Assembly: GCF_900104335.1 (NCBI RefSeq)
Contig: NZ_FMXT01000011.1
Coordinates: forward strand, 1 to 64,000
Origin: Pseudobutyrivibrio sp. YE44
GTDB taxonomy: Bacteria; Bacillota; Clostridia; Lachnospirales; Lachnospiraceae
DNA length: 64,000 nucleotides
Direction of reading: 5' to 3'
Shown here: one piece after another, positions 24,717-34,621 of the stretch
Numbering within the stretch: position 1 is the first letter of the stretch
How the letters are laid out: each line of letters begins with the position of its first letter
The notes under the pieces: model-generated
The model's database searches: none
What the model was told of the DNA's origin: nothing
What the model saw: the letters and a program-made list of their open reading frames with translations, nothing else
Position numbers and translations under genes: made by a program

Positions 24717-27700
24717 TTATGCGTATACTTTAGTTTTTAGGGCTTTTTTATCGTAATACATTTCTTTGTCGGCCTTGTCAAAGACATCTGATACGCGTCT
24801 TTCTCCATCGTATCTTGCGTATCCAGAGGCTATAACAACTTGCCCTTTGCGCTGATTCTCAAGAACTTTTTCTCTAAAGGAAGCCATAAGCTCATTTAGC
24901 TTGTTGTAATCAGAGCCTTGAGCAATAGCTACAAACTCATCGCCACCTATTCTAAATACAGGGCTGTGTTGGAATTGCTTACATATGAGCATACAACCTT
25001 CTTTAATGTATCGATCGCCCTCATGGTGACCAAGAGTATCGTTTATTTCCTTCAGACCATTTAAGTCGAATACTATTATTGCAAAATCGGTATTCGTCTT
25101 TTCTTCTATTAGGATGTTTAACTTCGCTTCAGCATCAATATAGGCATGCTTATTCTTCACACCTGTTAATGGATCGGAGTTAGCAGCTTTACTCATCTCT
25201 GCAAGATTCTTGTGGTAGCTTTGTTCTTTTCTAACTTGAGAATCAATATCCACAAGACCGAGAATGAGCTGAGGGCCTAGCTCCTCATTAAGGACCGTTG
25301 CCTTTATGCAGGTGTATCTTGGGCTTCCTTCGTATATTAATCTAAGGTTAAGCGAGAAAATACCTTCTGTCTTAATAGCTTCAAGAACATTTTCTTTAGT
25401 AAATAGTGTCAGGAAGTTCTCGATGTCGTCAATGAAAACATTCTTTAAGGACTTTATTCGGAAGTATTCATAGAAGTCGTCACCCTCATTCTCATGACCT
25501 AAATATTTGTAATCATCTGCTAGGACATAGCGGATATAGTGGTCAGTTTCAATATCCACTGCAAATATACAAATGAAATCTCCAGTAAGAGAGGTAACTC
25601 TAGAATAGGTTTGTCTTTCCTGTTTAATTCTTTCTAACTCATCTTTGTGTCTAAGCTCTAAGTCATTGTCCAGGTATCCAAGTATAACAACGGAAAGTGC
25701 TACAGCACCGGTTTCAGGATTGCTAGCAACCTTTCTTATGAAAAGATGAACTACATCATTTTTGGTTCCTCTTATGTCTACAATTACAGGTTTACCATCC
25801 TCTTTGCACTTTATAACAGCATTGAAGAAGTTTATATCGTTAGTACCTTTTAGATACCCATCGGTATTGCTAACAAAGGAAGGATAATAATTCTTTATAA
25901 ATTGTTTGTAGGACTTGTTGCTCTTTAAGAGGCTTATTTCATCATCTACAACTTCTACGATAAGCATTGGCATTGTGTCAAAGAAACCGTTATAATTATC
26001 ATCCCCATCAGATAAAGAGAAGGAAAAATCGTATAAATCCATATTTCCGATGGTGGAATAATATTCTGCCTCGTTAGGATTTTCAAAGGCAAACTTGGCA
26101 CCTTTTTTGTAAATATCAATAATTACAGAAAATGGTAAAGCCTCACTATAGTAGAAGCCTTGAAGCAGTGTACATCCAACCTCATTGAGGAAGTCGATGG
26201 ATCTATCTGTTTCAACGCCTTCTGCGACAGTTTCACTACCGAGACCTTTTGCAATTCTAATCAACTCTGAAACAATAATTCTACTATCTTCACTATGATC
26301 AAGCTGATCAATATAGGATTTGTCTAGTTTGATTACATCAAAGTGGATTTTTTGTAGCAAGTCAGGAGAGGAATAGCCGCTTCCAAAATCATCAAGCCAT
26401 ACGCTGAAACCTAACTCTCTGAACCTATTAACCTGAGTAAGCATAAACTCAGTATCATCCATAATGACACTCTCGGTTAATTCGATGGCAATATTGCTTC
26501 TGTCTACACCTGACTCATCCACAAGCTTTCTTATTTCCTCTACAATATCGCAGGAATAGAAATCAGTACGAGATAAATTGATGGAATTTGGCACAACACC
26601 AAAGCCGTACTTCTCTTGATTTTTTATTTTGATAATAACCTGTTTAGCTACATATAAATCCAGCTTGTAGGCAATTTTAGCATCCTCAAGAATAGGAATA
26701 AAATCATTTGGTTCGATTAATCCTTTTTCAGGGTCATACCATCTAACAAGGGCTTCCTCGTTACATACTTTGCTATTTGAGGTACGCACAATCGGCTGAT
26801 AACAAACCTTTATCCAACCATCCGACATTGCTTTATCTATATTTTCAAAAATGTAGCGTCTATCCTCAAATCGTTTGAGCATAGCTTCGTCGAAATACGC
26901 AATTGTGGACTCAAAGATATTGCCACAGCTGTCACAGGCAATCTTGGCTCTGTCTGTTGCAGTTGCAGGTCCAACAAGGCCATATTTTGTATCATAAATA
27001 CCAATTCGTACAGGTAAATTCTGTCCCCCGTTAATGTGTTTGAAATCTTCTAAAAGTTGCTCAAGCAACCTTTGTGAACCATACTTTTCTGTATAGCAGG
27101 CAAAATGGTCTGAGGTTGTTCTACAGCAATGGTAGTTACCAAAGGTTCTTGACAGAAGGTGGGCTACTTCTTTAATGAGCGCGTCGCCAGCAGTATAACC
27201 ATAGCGCTGGTTATAGGCCTGCATGCCGTTTAGATTTAAGAAGATCATCAATAACTCGTGCCCCTCACTGATTGCTTCCTCTCTATAGGCTTCTGCCAAT
27301 TCAAAGAAGTAGTTCATATCTGGAAGGCCTGTTAAATAATCATAGCTTAAATTGCCCATGCCCTTTTTGTTTTGAAAGCTTTTATTGTGAATAAGATTGA
27401 AACCTAAGGCAATGTCGCTGTTATCTGTATTGTAAACTCCTTCGTTTACATAATTGATTACAGCAAGCTTGGTGCCGTCTTCTTTAATTACATGTGTGCC
27501 TATTGCGTGGACAATAATATAATCCTCACCTTTTTTCTGGCGATAAATAACGTCATATTCTTCATCTTTAGATGCGAAACGTACAGCAGCGTCAGCCATC
27601 TCAGCTATATCATCTGGATGAACATATCTGTACATGTCCTTATTCATAAACTCATAGGTTTCCTCAAGGGTATCAAGACCAATAAGCTCTCTAAAGCCAT

Positions 27701-27812
27701 TGGACAGAGCAATAGTAACTACCCGCTTATTAATAAACTGGTAGACACCCAAAGGTATACTGATATTTTCAATTAGTTTTAATTCACTGGCGTTATACTT
27801 GTATTTTTTCAT
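24717..27812 (-). CDS. Cyclic-di-GMP turnover protein (PAS, GGDEF-like, EAL, PAS-like, GGDEF)
   Basis: A 1031-aa multidomain signalling protein. A PAS domain (about 12-105) is followed by a degenerate GGDEF (155-310, active-site loop TSDHF). An EAL phosphodiesterase domain (330-580) keeps its key motifs (EALVR, ELTES, DDFGSGYSS, KLDKSYID, AEGVET, QGFYYSEALPF). A PAS-like linker (600-860) leads to an intact GGDEF domain at the C-terminus (RIGGDEFVAIAQ). Both synthesis and breakdown of c-di-GMP are therefore possible. No membrane segment is seen. The start is the ATG at 27812, 8 bases after GAAGGGA; an upstream TTG is weaker. It lies between ech and hypF. Confidence 0.88.
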   Translation of the reverse strand: MKKYKYNASELKLIENISIPLGVYQFINKRVVTIALSNGFRELIGLDTLEETYEFMNKDMYRYVHPDDIAEMADAAVRFASKDEEYDVIYRQKKGEDYIIVHAIGTHVIKEDGTKLAVINYVNEGVYNTDNSDIALGFNLIHNKSFQNKKGMGNLSYDYLTGLPDMNYFFELAEAYREEAISEGHELLMIFLNLNGMQAYNQRYGYTAGDALIKEVAHLLSRTFGNYHCCRTTSDHFACYTEKYGSQRLLEQLLEDFKHINGGQNLPVRIGIYDTKYGLVGPATATDRAKIACDSCGNIFESTIAYFDEAMLKRFEDRRYIFENIDKAMSDGWIKVCYQPIVRTSNSKVCNEEALVRWYDPEKGLIEPNDFIPILEDAKIAYKLDLYVAKQVIIKIKNQEKYGFGVVPNSINLSRTDFYSCDIVEEIRKLVDESGVDRSNIAIELTESVIMDDTEFMLTQVNRFRELGFSVWLDDFGSGYSSPDLLQKIHFDVIKLDKSYIDQLDHSEDSRIIVSELIRIAKGLGSETVAEGVETDRSIDFLNEVGCTLLQGFYYSEALPFSVIIDIYKKGAKFAFENPNEAEYYSTIGNMDLYDFSFSLSDGDDNYNGFFDTMPMLIVEVVDDEISLLKSNKSYKQFIKNYYPSFVSNTDGYLKGTNDINFFNAVIKCKEDGKPVIVDIRGTKNDVVHLFIRKVASNPETGAVALSVVILGYLDNDLELRHKDELERIKQERQTYSRVTSLTGDFICIFAVDIETDHYIRYVLADDYKYLGHENEGDDFYEYFRIKSLKNVFIDDIENFLTLFTKENVLEAIKTEGIFSLNLRLIYEGSPRYTCIKATVLNEELGPQLILGLVDIDSQVRKEQSYHKNLAEMSKAANSDPLTGVKNKHAYIDAEAKLNILIEEKTNTDFAIIVFDLNGLKEINDTLGHHEGDRYIKEGCMLICKQFQHSPVFRIGGDEFVAIAQGSDYNKLNELMASFREKVLENQRKGQVVIASGYARYDGERRVSDVFDKADKEMYYDKKALKTKVYA

Positions 27813-28056
27813 GTTGTAAATCCCTTCATAGGCATTTGGATACAACTTTCACAACATACATCAAAATTATATCAAGTCAATCTTTATAAATGTTGATTTT
27901 GCATTAATGTTCAAAGAATGTTACGAGAATGTTCAAACTTTATTTTTGAATAATTATTTAAACGTCCACGGGAGTAATATGATAGAATTATGTAATGAAA
28001 TGAATAATATAATCTTAAATGAGATGTATAAATAAACGGGATTAGGGAATAATGTA

Positions 28057-30366
28057 ATGACTAATAAATACGTTATTAAGGGGCTGGTTCAGGGAATTGG
28101 ATATCGTCCCTTTGTGGCAAGAATTGCAGAGGAATTAAAGCTTGATGGATGGGTAAGAAACACTGGTGGAATTGTGACTGTTATGGCCTCGGGATCAGAA
28201 GAGGCTTTGCAGCAGTTTTTTCAAGTGTTATCTAATCAGGTACCTACAGGTGGCTTTGTAAGCGCAATTGATGTGGATGAGTTGTCCTCTCCGACAGAGT
28301 TTGCGCCAGGATTTTACATCCTTGAGTCGGATTTTGATGAAGCTTCTAATTTACCCATGCTTCCAGCGGATATAGCTACTTGTGACAGCTGTAAGGAAGA
28401 ACTTTTTGAATCTCGTAATCGACGCTTCTTACATCCGTTTATAAGCTGTACTATCTGTGGCCCTAGATATTCTATTCTTAAAAATCTTCCATATGACAGG
28501 GATACAATCACAATGGAGGATTTTGAAATGTGCCCACAGTGTAGGGCTGAGTATACTGGGAAAAAGGACCGACGAAGACATGCTCAGACTGTTGCCTGCA
28601 AAGATTGTGGACCAAAATTGGAATTTATCAGAATAAAAGACAAAAATACTGACAATGTTACGACTTGTGGAAAAGTTGATAACTCTGTGGATATATATAA
28701 CGAAAACGATTTAGGTCCAGAATTATCAAGGGCTTGTGAAATATTAAAAGATGGGGGAATACTGGCTATAAAGGATATTGGTGGATATCATTTGGCATGT
28801 AATCCTTTTGCAGAAAGGTCCGTATCAGCCCTTAGAATTCTTAAACACAGAGAGGCAAAAGCTTTTGCTGTAATGTTTGAGAAATTAGAACAGATTCGAG
28901 GGTATTGCCAGGTTAATCAGCAGGAAGCTGAGCTTTTAGAATCACCAGCCAGACCTATAGTTCTGGTTAGAAGAAAAAAGGTTGGTGGTGATAGTTTAGA
29001 TGCTGTCTGTCTTAACAGTCCAGATATTGGGGCAATGCTTCCATGTAACCCTGTGCAAATAATATTGACAAGAATCTGCGGTCCTCTTGTTATGACCAGT
29101 GGAAATGCCAGCGGAGATGTGCTAGAAATAGATAACGATAGAATGAGATTATGGCTTGAAGGGCGTGTGGCTTCCGGAGATATTCCAGAGGAAATTCAAA
29201 TTGCTATGCTTGGTCATAACAGGGCTATCCTTCGACCTTCCGATGATTCTGTAATGAAGGTGGTAAAGGGAAGACAACAGTTTATCAGAAGAGGAAGAGG
29301 CCATGTGCCAAGTCCACTGACAACGGATATAATGGATGAGATATTTGCAGCAGGGGGAGATTTAAAATCCAGCTTTTGTTATGTGCAAAACGGGTATGCC
29401 TATGTAAGCCAGTATCTAGGAGATATGGAAACTGTTAGCTGTCAAAACTTCTATGAAAAGGAAAGGACAGCCATGAAGGATATCTTTGGCTTCAATCCTA
29501 AGTATATAGCTGCTGACTTGCATCCTGGTTATTTTAGCAGAAATATGGCTAAGGAGCTTTCGGAGGATTTGAATCTTCCTATTAGCTGTTATCAGCATCA
29601 TAAGTCACATGTGGCTGCGGTTATAGCTGAGCACAGATTATCAGAGCCAGTGCTTGGCTTTGCCTTTGACGGTACAGGTTATGGTGAGGATGGAAACATC
29701 TGGGGGAGCGAAGCTTTTATATGGCGTGGAACAAGCAATATGGAACGAGTTGCACACCTGAAGCCATTGAAGCTTATTGGTGGTGATGAAGGGGCAAAGA
29801 ATTGTGATACTATCCTTTCAGGATTTTTACATAGTATTGGCCTTGAGGCCTTTGATATAAATCCTAATAAGGAGCTAATCTATGCAGCTATAGATAATAA
29901 TATAAACACTGTAACCTCCACTTCCATGGGACGTTTGTTTGATGCAGTATCTGCTATGCTTGATATATGTCATTACAACTCCTATGAAGGGCAGGCTCCG
30001 GTTGAACTGGAAAATATAGCAGCAAGAAATAATGGAGAAGCATATGCCTTATCCCTTGGCGAGGATGGTGATGTGGCAGAGCTATTTGCAGGGATAGCTG
30101 AGGCTATGAAAAATCAGATACCAAGAGAGAAAATTGCAAAGGGATTTATTCAGGCTGTTGGAAAATATATTCAAGCTATTGCTTTGAAATCAGGAATTAC
30201 AACTATAGTTTTATCGGGAGGAACCTTCCTAAACAGAATCCTTTTGGAGTATACAATCGATTTGTTGGAGTCAGAAGGATTTACGGTTTACATATCAAAT
30301 CAACTTCCTTCAGGAGACGGTAGTATTTGTTTGGGCCAGGCTTTTTTGGCATACATGGAAAAATAG
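28057..30366 (+). CDS. hypF: Carbamoyltransferase HypF
   Basis: A 769-aa enzyme that uses carbamoyl phosphate to make the CN ligands of the hydrogenase Fe atom. Domain order is canonical: acylphosphatase (VQGIGYRPFVARIAEE, 1-85), zinc fingers (CDSCKEEL, CTICGPRYS, CPQCRAEY, CKDCGP; 105-190), YrdC-like (205-390, with HREAKAFAVM), and the Kae1-like part (400-769, with HHKSHVAAV and the VLSGGTFLN motif). Full length for the family. It starts with ATG behind a modest TTAGGGA. Confidence 0.94.
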   Translation: MTNKYVIKGLVQGIGYRPFVARIAEELKLDGWVRNTGGIVTVMASGSEEALQQFFQVLSNQVPTGGFVSAIDVDELSSPTEFAPGFYILESDFDEASNLPMLPADIATCDSCKEELFESRNRRFLHPFISCTICGPRYSILKNLPYDRDTITMEDFEMCPQCRAEYTGKKDRRRHAQTVACKDCGPKLEFIRIKDKNTDNVTTCGKVDNSVDIYNENDLGPELSRACEILKDGGILAIKDIGGYHLACNPFAERSVSALRILKHREAKAFAVMFEKLEQIRGYCQVNQQEAELLESPARPIVLVRRKKVGGDSLDAVCLNSPDIGAMLPCNPVQIILTRICGPLVMTSGNASGDVLEIDNDRMRLWLEGRVASGDIPEEIQIAMLGHNRAILRPSDDSVMKVVKGRQQFIRRGRGHVPSPLTTDIMDEIFAAGGDLKSSFCYVQNGYAYVSQYLGDMETVSCQNFYEKERTAMKDIFGFNPKYIAADLHPGYFSRNMAKELSEDLNLPISCYQHHKSHVAAVIAEHRLSEPVLGFAFDGTGYGEDGNIWGSEAFIWRGTSNMERVAHLKPLKLIGGDEGAKNCDTILSGFLHSIGLEAFDINPNKELIYAAIDNNINTVTSTSMGRLFDAVSAMLDICHYNSYEGQAPVELENIAARNNGEAYALSLGEDGDVAELFAGIAEAMKNQIPREKIAKGFIQAVGKYIQAIALKSGITTIVLSGGTFLNRILLEYTIDLLESEGFTVYISNQLPSGDGSICLGQAFLAYMEK

Positions 30367-30570
30367 ATATTTGTTAATTAGAAAAGATTTCTGCCGGTAG
30401 AATATCCTTCTGCCAGTGGGAATCTTTATATTTTTGTGAATTCTTTTACAGTTAATTGACATAATTTTCTGACAATTTTATAATTATAGTGTGGTTTAAT
30501 CTAAGTAAAAATAGGGATTAAGACATAAAGAGTGCTTCGTTGGTAACTGTGTAAATTGGGGGAATTTACT

Positions 30571-32847
30571 GTGGAACCTATTAACATTCAACAGGGACAA
30601 AAGCTAATAAATGAAGGGGACCCAGTTGATAGCATGTATGTTATCGTCACTGGTGCTATTGAACAGATTTGGAGGGGACAGCATTTGATGCTTGGACCAG
30701 GTACAATTGCTGGACTTTCAGATTCTCTGAACCATGAGTATGAGGCTGATTATGTGGTGGCCGAGGATGCCATGGTTATTAAATGCCCTTACAAGACGGT
30801 GGCTGATTTTGGAGGTATTTTTGAGGCTCAGCCAGTCTACATTTTCGGCTTTTCTAAGGGCGCCTTTAGACAGTGCCGAGATGTTTTCAAGATTTATGAT
30901 GACAATAAAAAGAAGGTTGATGATTTCCTTAACTATTGTAGAGGCATCAACAATGAATATAAAAAGCAGTGCCGTGCTATAGGTGCTGAAATTCAAGAAA
31001 ATCCTATGTTAGAGGAACTGGAACCGCTAGTATTGGATTCAGAGATTTTACAGTGGGAGCACGACTATATTGACAGCCTTAATTCTGTTGATAACAAAGA
31101 AATAGAGAATATATATGGTTCGAAAACTGAAATAGCCACAGGTGTTATTGGAATAAGCTGTGGTTATATGAAGCGTGCTATTGAAGCTATTGAAACTATG
31201 GGCTTTTATTTGGAGGAATTTACTCCAATTCTTCTTGCACCTGAAAAGGGTGATATGTTTGAGCAGATTTTCAATCTTCGTATATACGCTGCTCAAAGAG
31301 GCGCTGATCAGGAAAATGTAATTAAGCTTATGAAGATGCTTTACAAGTTCCTGTCTCAGTCTGGAATATATGACAAGAAGCTTTTAAAGGAACGTTGGCA
31401 GGAGTATGACAGCCATGACTTTGCAGCTACAGCAGCATCCTTTGATGAGGCCAAAATGCAAAAGCAGGCAGAGTTTACCCAGACCTTTGAGCACCTTTGC
31501 GAATTTGCTGAAATTGAAGAGGAGAAGACAGCAGAATATAGAGAACAGCTTGATGCATATCTTGCTCTTGATGACCGTGAAGGTAAGGATGATGAGGAGC
31601 GAAAGGCTCGTAAGAAGGCTGTTGATTTGTTCTACGACTTATACATGAAAATCTTCTTTAGAGCCCTTGAATTGGAAGCCTACGGAGGAGAGTTGGATAC
31701 AATTGTCCGCATGTTCCTGAACTTTGGATATATTGATTACAATGCAGTGGGGGATGAGTTGACAAATGAATTGGCTGATTTGGTAGACAGATTAGATACA
31801 TTATGTCACTCGGAGAATTTGTTTACTATTTATACCTGGCTTAGGGCGGTTTATGCCGGTGACAGAGAGCCAAGCAGAAACGAGCTGGACTTAGACTATC
31901 GAGGCTTTGTTTTAGAGGAGCGCAAAAACGGAAATATTTCTGAGGCAGATATGCCAACTTGGATGAATGACCAGGAGCAGAAGGTAAAGTTTGAGATAAC
32001 AAATTTCTTCGTATCTGCAAACAGAACCACCTCAGGAAAAATGACCTCCTTCTGTCCTGTTCTCACCAAGGAGGACTTTGGCGCGGAGCCTATGCGAATG
32101 CTTCTTACCAACGCAAAGCTTATGGAAGCCATGGAAAAAATAGAATCAGTGGATTATCAGATATTCCTTCGAGAAGCATATTTCACAGATATGGAAGCCA
32201 ACGTAAAGAGTGAGGCTTATCCAAAACGTGTTCAGCCAGATATTATTCTTCTTCCAAACTGTGGTATGCGTGCCATGATGTGGCAGGAGTGTGGTGGTAT
32301 CAAGGTGGATTCGCCAGGTAGATTCGTATTTCCGATGTTCACCTTCGACGATCTTGATAAGCTCATGATTTACTGCTGTGGTGCCTTCCGTTGGGAGATT
32401 TGCCGTAAGGAGCAAGGCCCTAGATGGAATGATATTGGAAGTGAATGTCTCACCTCTGATTTCTACGACTACTTTACCTTCTACAGAAAGAACAAGGAAC
32501 TTTCTGCTGAGAATAAAGAAAAGGTTAAAACTCTTCTTAAATCATCACGTAACAATATGCGTGAAGCCTTTACCAAGCAGTACACCATCTGGATTAATTT
32601 TGAGGCCCAAGGAAGTATTCGTTTGAACAAGCCTGAGCGAAATATTCTAAACAAGCACTGTACCTTCTCAAAGCCATATCGCTCAAAGGTTGCTAACCAT
32701 CCTATGTACGAGCAGGTAATTTCTCGTCATGAGATTAAGTGTAGTCAGGCGTTAAATCATTTGAAGACCCAGCTAGACAAGGTTGAAAAAAATGGTGGAA
32801 CTGTTCCAGAGGAAGTATTAAAGGGAATGGAATATCTTAGAATGTAG
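30571..32847 (+). CDS. Large protein with N-terminal cyclic-nucleotide-binding domain
   Basis: A 758-aa cytoplasmic protein. Residues about 5-115 form a CRP-like beta-roll (GQKLINEGDPVDSMYVIVTG is the entry strand pair, followed by LGPGTIAGLS). The usual PRAAR phosphate-binding cassette is not evident. No helix-turn-helix follows. Instead there is a long, mainly helical acidic region (120-480) and a C-terminal domain (480-758) with LPNCGMRAMMWQECGG and YCCGAFRWEICR, whose Cys/Trp pattern I cannot assign to a family. The GTG at 30571 is chosen over a TTG at 30556 because the GGGGG site is then properly spaced. Function unknown; a sensor or scaffold is possible. Confidence 0.8.
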   Translation: MEPINIQQGQKLINEGDPVDSMYVIVTGAIEQIWRGQHLMLGPGTIAGLSDSLNHEYEADYVVAEDAMVIKCPYKTVADFGGIFEAQPVYIFGFSKGAFRQCRDVFKIYDDNKKKVDDFLNYCRGINNEYKKQCRAIGAEIQENPMLEELEPLVLDSEILQWEHDYIDSLNSVDNKEIENIYGSKTEIATGVIGISCGYMKRAIEAIETMGFYLEEFTPILLAPEKGDMFEQIFNLRIYAAQRGADQENVIKLMKMLYKFLSQSGIYDKKLLKERWQEYDSHDFAATAASFDEAKMQKQAEFTQTFEHLCEFAEIEEEKTAEYREQLDAYLALDDREGKDDEERKARKKAVDLFYDLYMKIFFRALELEAYGGELDTIVRMFLNFGYIDYNAVGDELTNELADLVDRLDTLCHSENLFTIYTWLRAVYAGDREPSRNELDLDYRGFVLEERKNGNISEADMPTWMNDQEQKVKFEITNFFVSANRTTSGKMTSFCPVLTKEDFGAEPMRMLLTNAKLMEAMEKIESVDYQIFLREAYFTDMEANVKSEAYPKRVQPDIILLPNCGMRAMMWQECGGIKVDSPGRFVFPMFTFDDLDKLMIYCCGAFRWEICRKEQGPRWNDIGSECLTSDFYDYFTFYRKNKELSAENKEKVKTLLKSSRNNMREAFTKQYTIWINFEAQGSIRLNKPERNILNKHCTFSKPYRSKVANHPMYEQVISRHEIKCSQALNHLKTQLDKVEKNGGTVPEEVLKGMEYLRM

Positions 32848-32861
32848 AACTAAAATACAAG

Positions 32862-32888
32862 GGCTCCCAGACAACTGGGAGTCTTTTT
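32862..32888 (+). terminator. Terminator after the cyclic-nucleotide-domain gene
   Basis: The stem GGCTCCCAG/CTGGGAGTC with ACAA loop is followed by TTTTT. Confidence 0.9.
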
Positions 32889-32998
32889 CTGTGTAAAAAA
32901 ATAATTTTATGTGCTAAACTAGTACCATCTTAATGTTTCTAGTTGGCAGACATATTTTGCCGGCAGGAAGACAACGAAAACTGACAGGAGAATTAATC

Positions 32999-33880
32999 AT
33001 GGATGGCAAAAAAATAGAGCAGGAAATCCTCGAGATTACTGAAGAACTTATTAAAGATTACAAATCAGACAGAGCTATAGACAAGATGGATACCTTCCAT
33101 CAGCCAAACAAAGACAGCATCATCGACATCACAATGAAGCTGCTTCGTATTGTTTATCCTGGCTACTATCGTGATCACGTATACAAGGTGTACAATGTTG
33201 AGACCAACCTTAACACCCTTATGGAGGATGTAGTTTACAATCTTAACAAGCAGATTGCATTGATTCTTTGCTACAGTGCAGATTACTGCAATTGCTGCGA
33301 TGATGATTGTGCTGCTAAGGCTGAGGAGCTTTCCTTAGCATTCCTTAAGCGAATTCCACACGTAAGAGCCCTTCTTGATACTGACTTAGCTGCTGCTTAT
33401 GATGGAGATCCTGCTGCCACCAGCATCGACGAAATCATTTTTGCATATCCAGGTATTCTTGCTATTACAATATACCGCTTGGCTCACGAGCTTTACCTTT
33501 TAGGCGTGCCAATCATCCCACGTATTATGACTGAGTATGCTCATTCCAACACAGGTATCGACATCCATCCTGGTGCCACCATTGGTGAATACTTCTTCAT
33601 TGACCACGGCACAGGTATCGTAATCGGTGAAACTACCATCATCGGCAAAAACGTAAAGGTATACCAGGGCGTAACACTTGGTGCCCTTTCTACACGAGGT
33701 GGCCAAAACCTTCGTGGAGTTCGTCGTCACCCAACCATCGAAGACAACGTAACCATCTACTCCAACGCCTCAATCCTTGGCGGCGACACCGTCATCGGAC
33801 ACGATTCCATCATCGGCGGCTCAACCTTCATCACCGAATCTGTACCGCCTGAATCTCGTATCTACTACGACGTAAAATAA
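32999..33880 (+). CDS. cysE: Serine O-acetyltransferase
   Basis: A 293-aa enzyme that makes O-acetylserine from serine and acetyl-CoA for cysteine synthesis. An alpha-helical N-terminal domain is followed by a left-handed beta-helix of hexapeptide repeats with the signature [15 protein letters not shown], then [15 protein letters not shown] and [13 protein letters not shown]. The start at 32999 follows CAGGAG at 8 bases; an ORF extension to 32933 lacks a site. N-terminal length (about 150 residues) resembles the EpsC-like form. Its terminator hairpin is the left end of palindrome B. Confidence 0.93.
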   Translation: MDGKKIEQEILEITEELIKDYKSDRAIDKMDTFHQPNKDSIIDITMKLLRIVYPGYYRDHVYKVYNVETNLNTLMEDVVYNLNKQIALILCYSADYCNCCDDDCAAKAEELSLAFLKRIPHVRALLDTDLAAAYDGDPAATSIDEIIFAYPGILAITIYRLAHELYLLGVPIIPRIMTEYAHSNTGIDIHPGATIGEYFFIDHGTGIVIGETTIIGKNVKVYQGVTLGALSTRGGQNLRGVRRHPTIEDNVTIYSNASILGGDTVIGHDSIIGGSTFITESVPPESRIYYDVK

Positions 33881-33882
33881 AA

Positions 33883-34617
33883 CCACGCAAACCTGCGGCT
33901 CTTTTGATATCTCAAGGGGGCCGCTTTTTCTATGCCCACTCGCCGTCCTTTTACCCCCGCCTGCCCCGCCCCAGCCCCGGCACCGACCAATACGGCACAC
34001 CTGTTATCACAATCGCTAAACGTTGGTTTTCTAATTCCTGCTTTTCGCTTTTTTATTAGTGAGTGTTCTTTCAATTTATTGCACTTTTATCGCTACTGTA
34101 TGTATTGCACAGACACACACTATTTTTTGTAATGCGCCCCATCAGGATATATAACCATCAGCTGCTGGAATTTGGAGTGCGCTTAGTAGAATAAAAAGCA
34201 GGTTTTGTATGTATAGGCAGCAGCCGCTAGGAAGGCGGCTGCAGTGGTCACTTGAGACACGATGTTGAATGTGCCACGGTGACTATACATTCAAAACCTG
34301 CTTTTTTAATTCTACTTAGCAAATGGAGTATGGAAGCAACTGATGGTTATATATCCTGATGGGGCGCATTGTTTGAATTCATAAGTGTCTGTGCAATACA
34401 TACAGTAGCTTCAAAGTGCAACACCAATGAAAGTACACTCACAAAAGCTCAAATTGCAGGAATAAGAAAACCTAACGTTTCGCTCAAATGATGATAACAG
34501 GTGTGCCGTATTGGTCGGTGCCGGGGCTGGGGCGGGGCAGGCGGGAGACTTTGGAAAGCTGAGTGGGCATAGAAAAAGCGGCCCCAGGAAAGAGTCAGGA
34601 GCCGCAGGTTTGCGTGG
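33883..34617. repeat. Giant foldback element, copy B (about 735 bp imperfect palindrome)
   Basis: The left end CCACGCAAACCTGCGGCT (33883) is the exact reverse complement of the right end at 34617. Mirrored arms continue inward (GCCCCGCCCCAGCCCCGGCA, AATACGGCACACCTGTTATCA, CTACTGTATGTATTGCACAG) to a centre near 34250. The central loop (about 34216-34281) is the reverse complement of that of copy A with only two differences in 66 bases. Arm sequences next to the core are also shared with A, but the outermost arms are not. The ends contain GCGGC/GCCGC hairpins with TTTTT on both strands, so they act as terminators for cysE (left) and hypA (right). Confidence 0.93.
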
Positions 34618-34621
34618 AACT

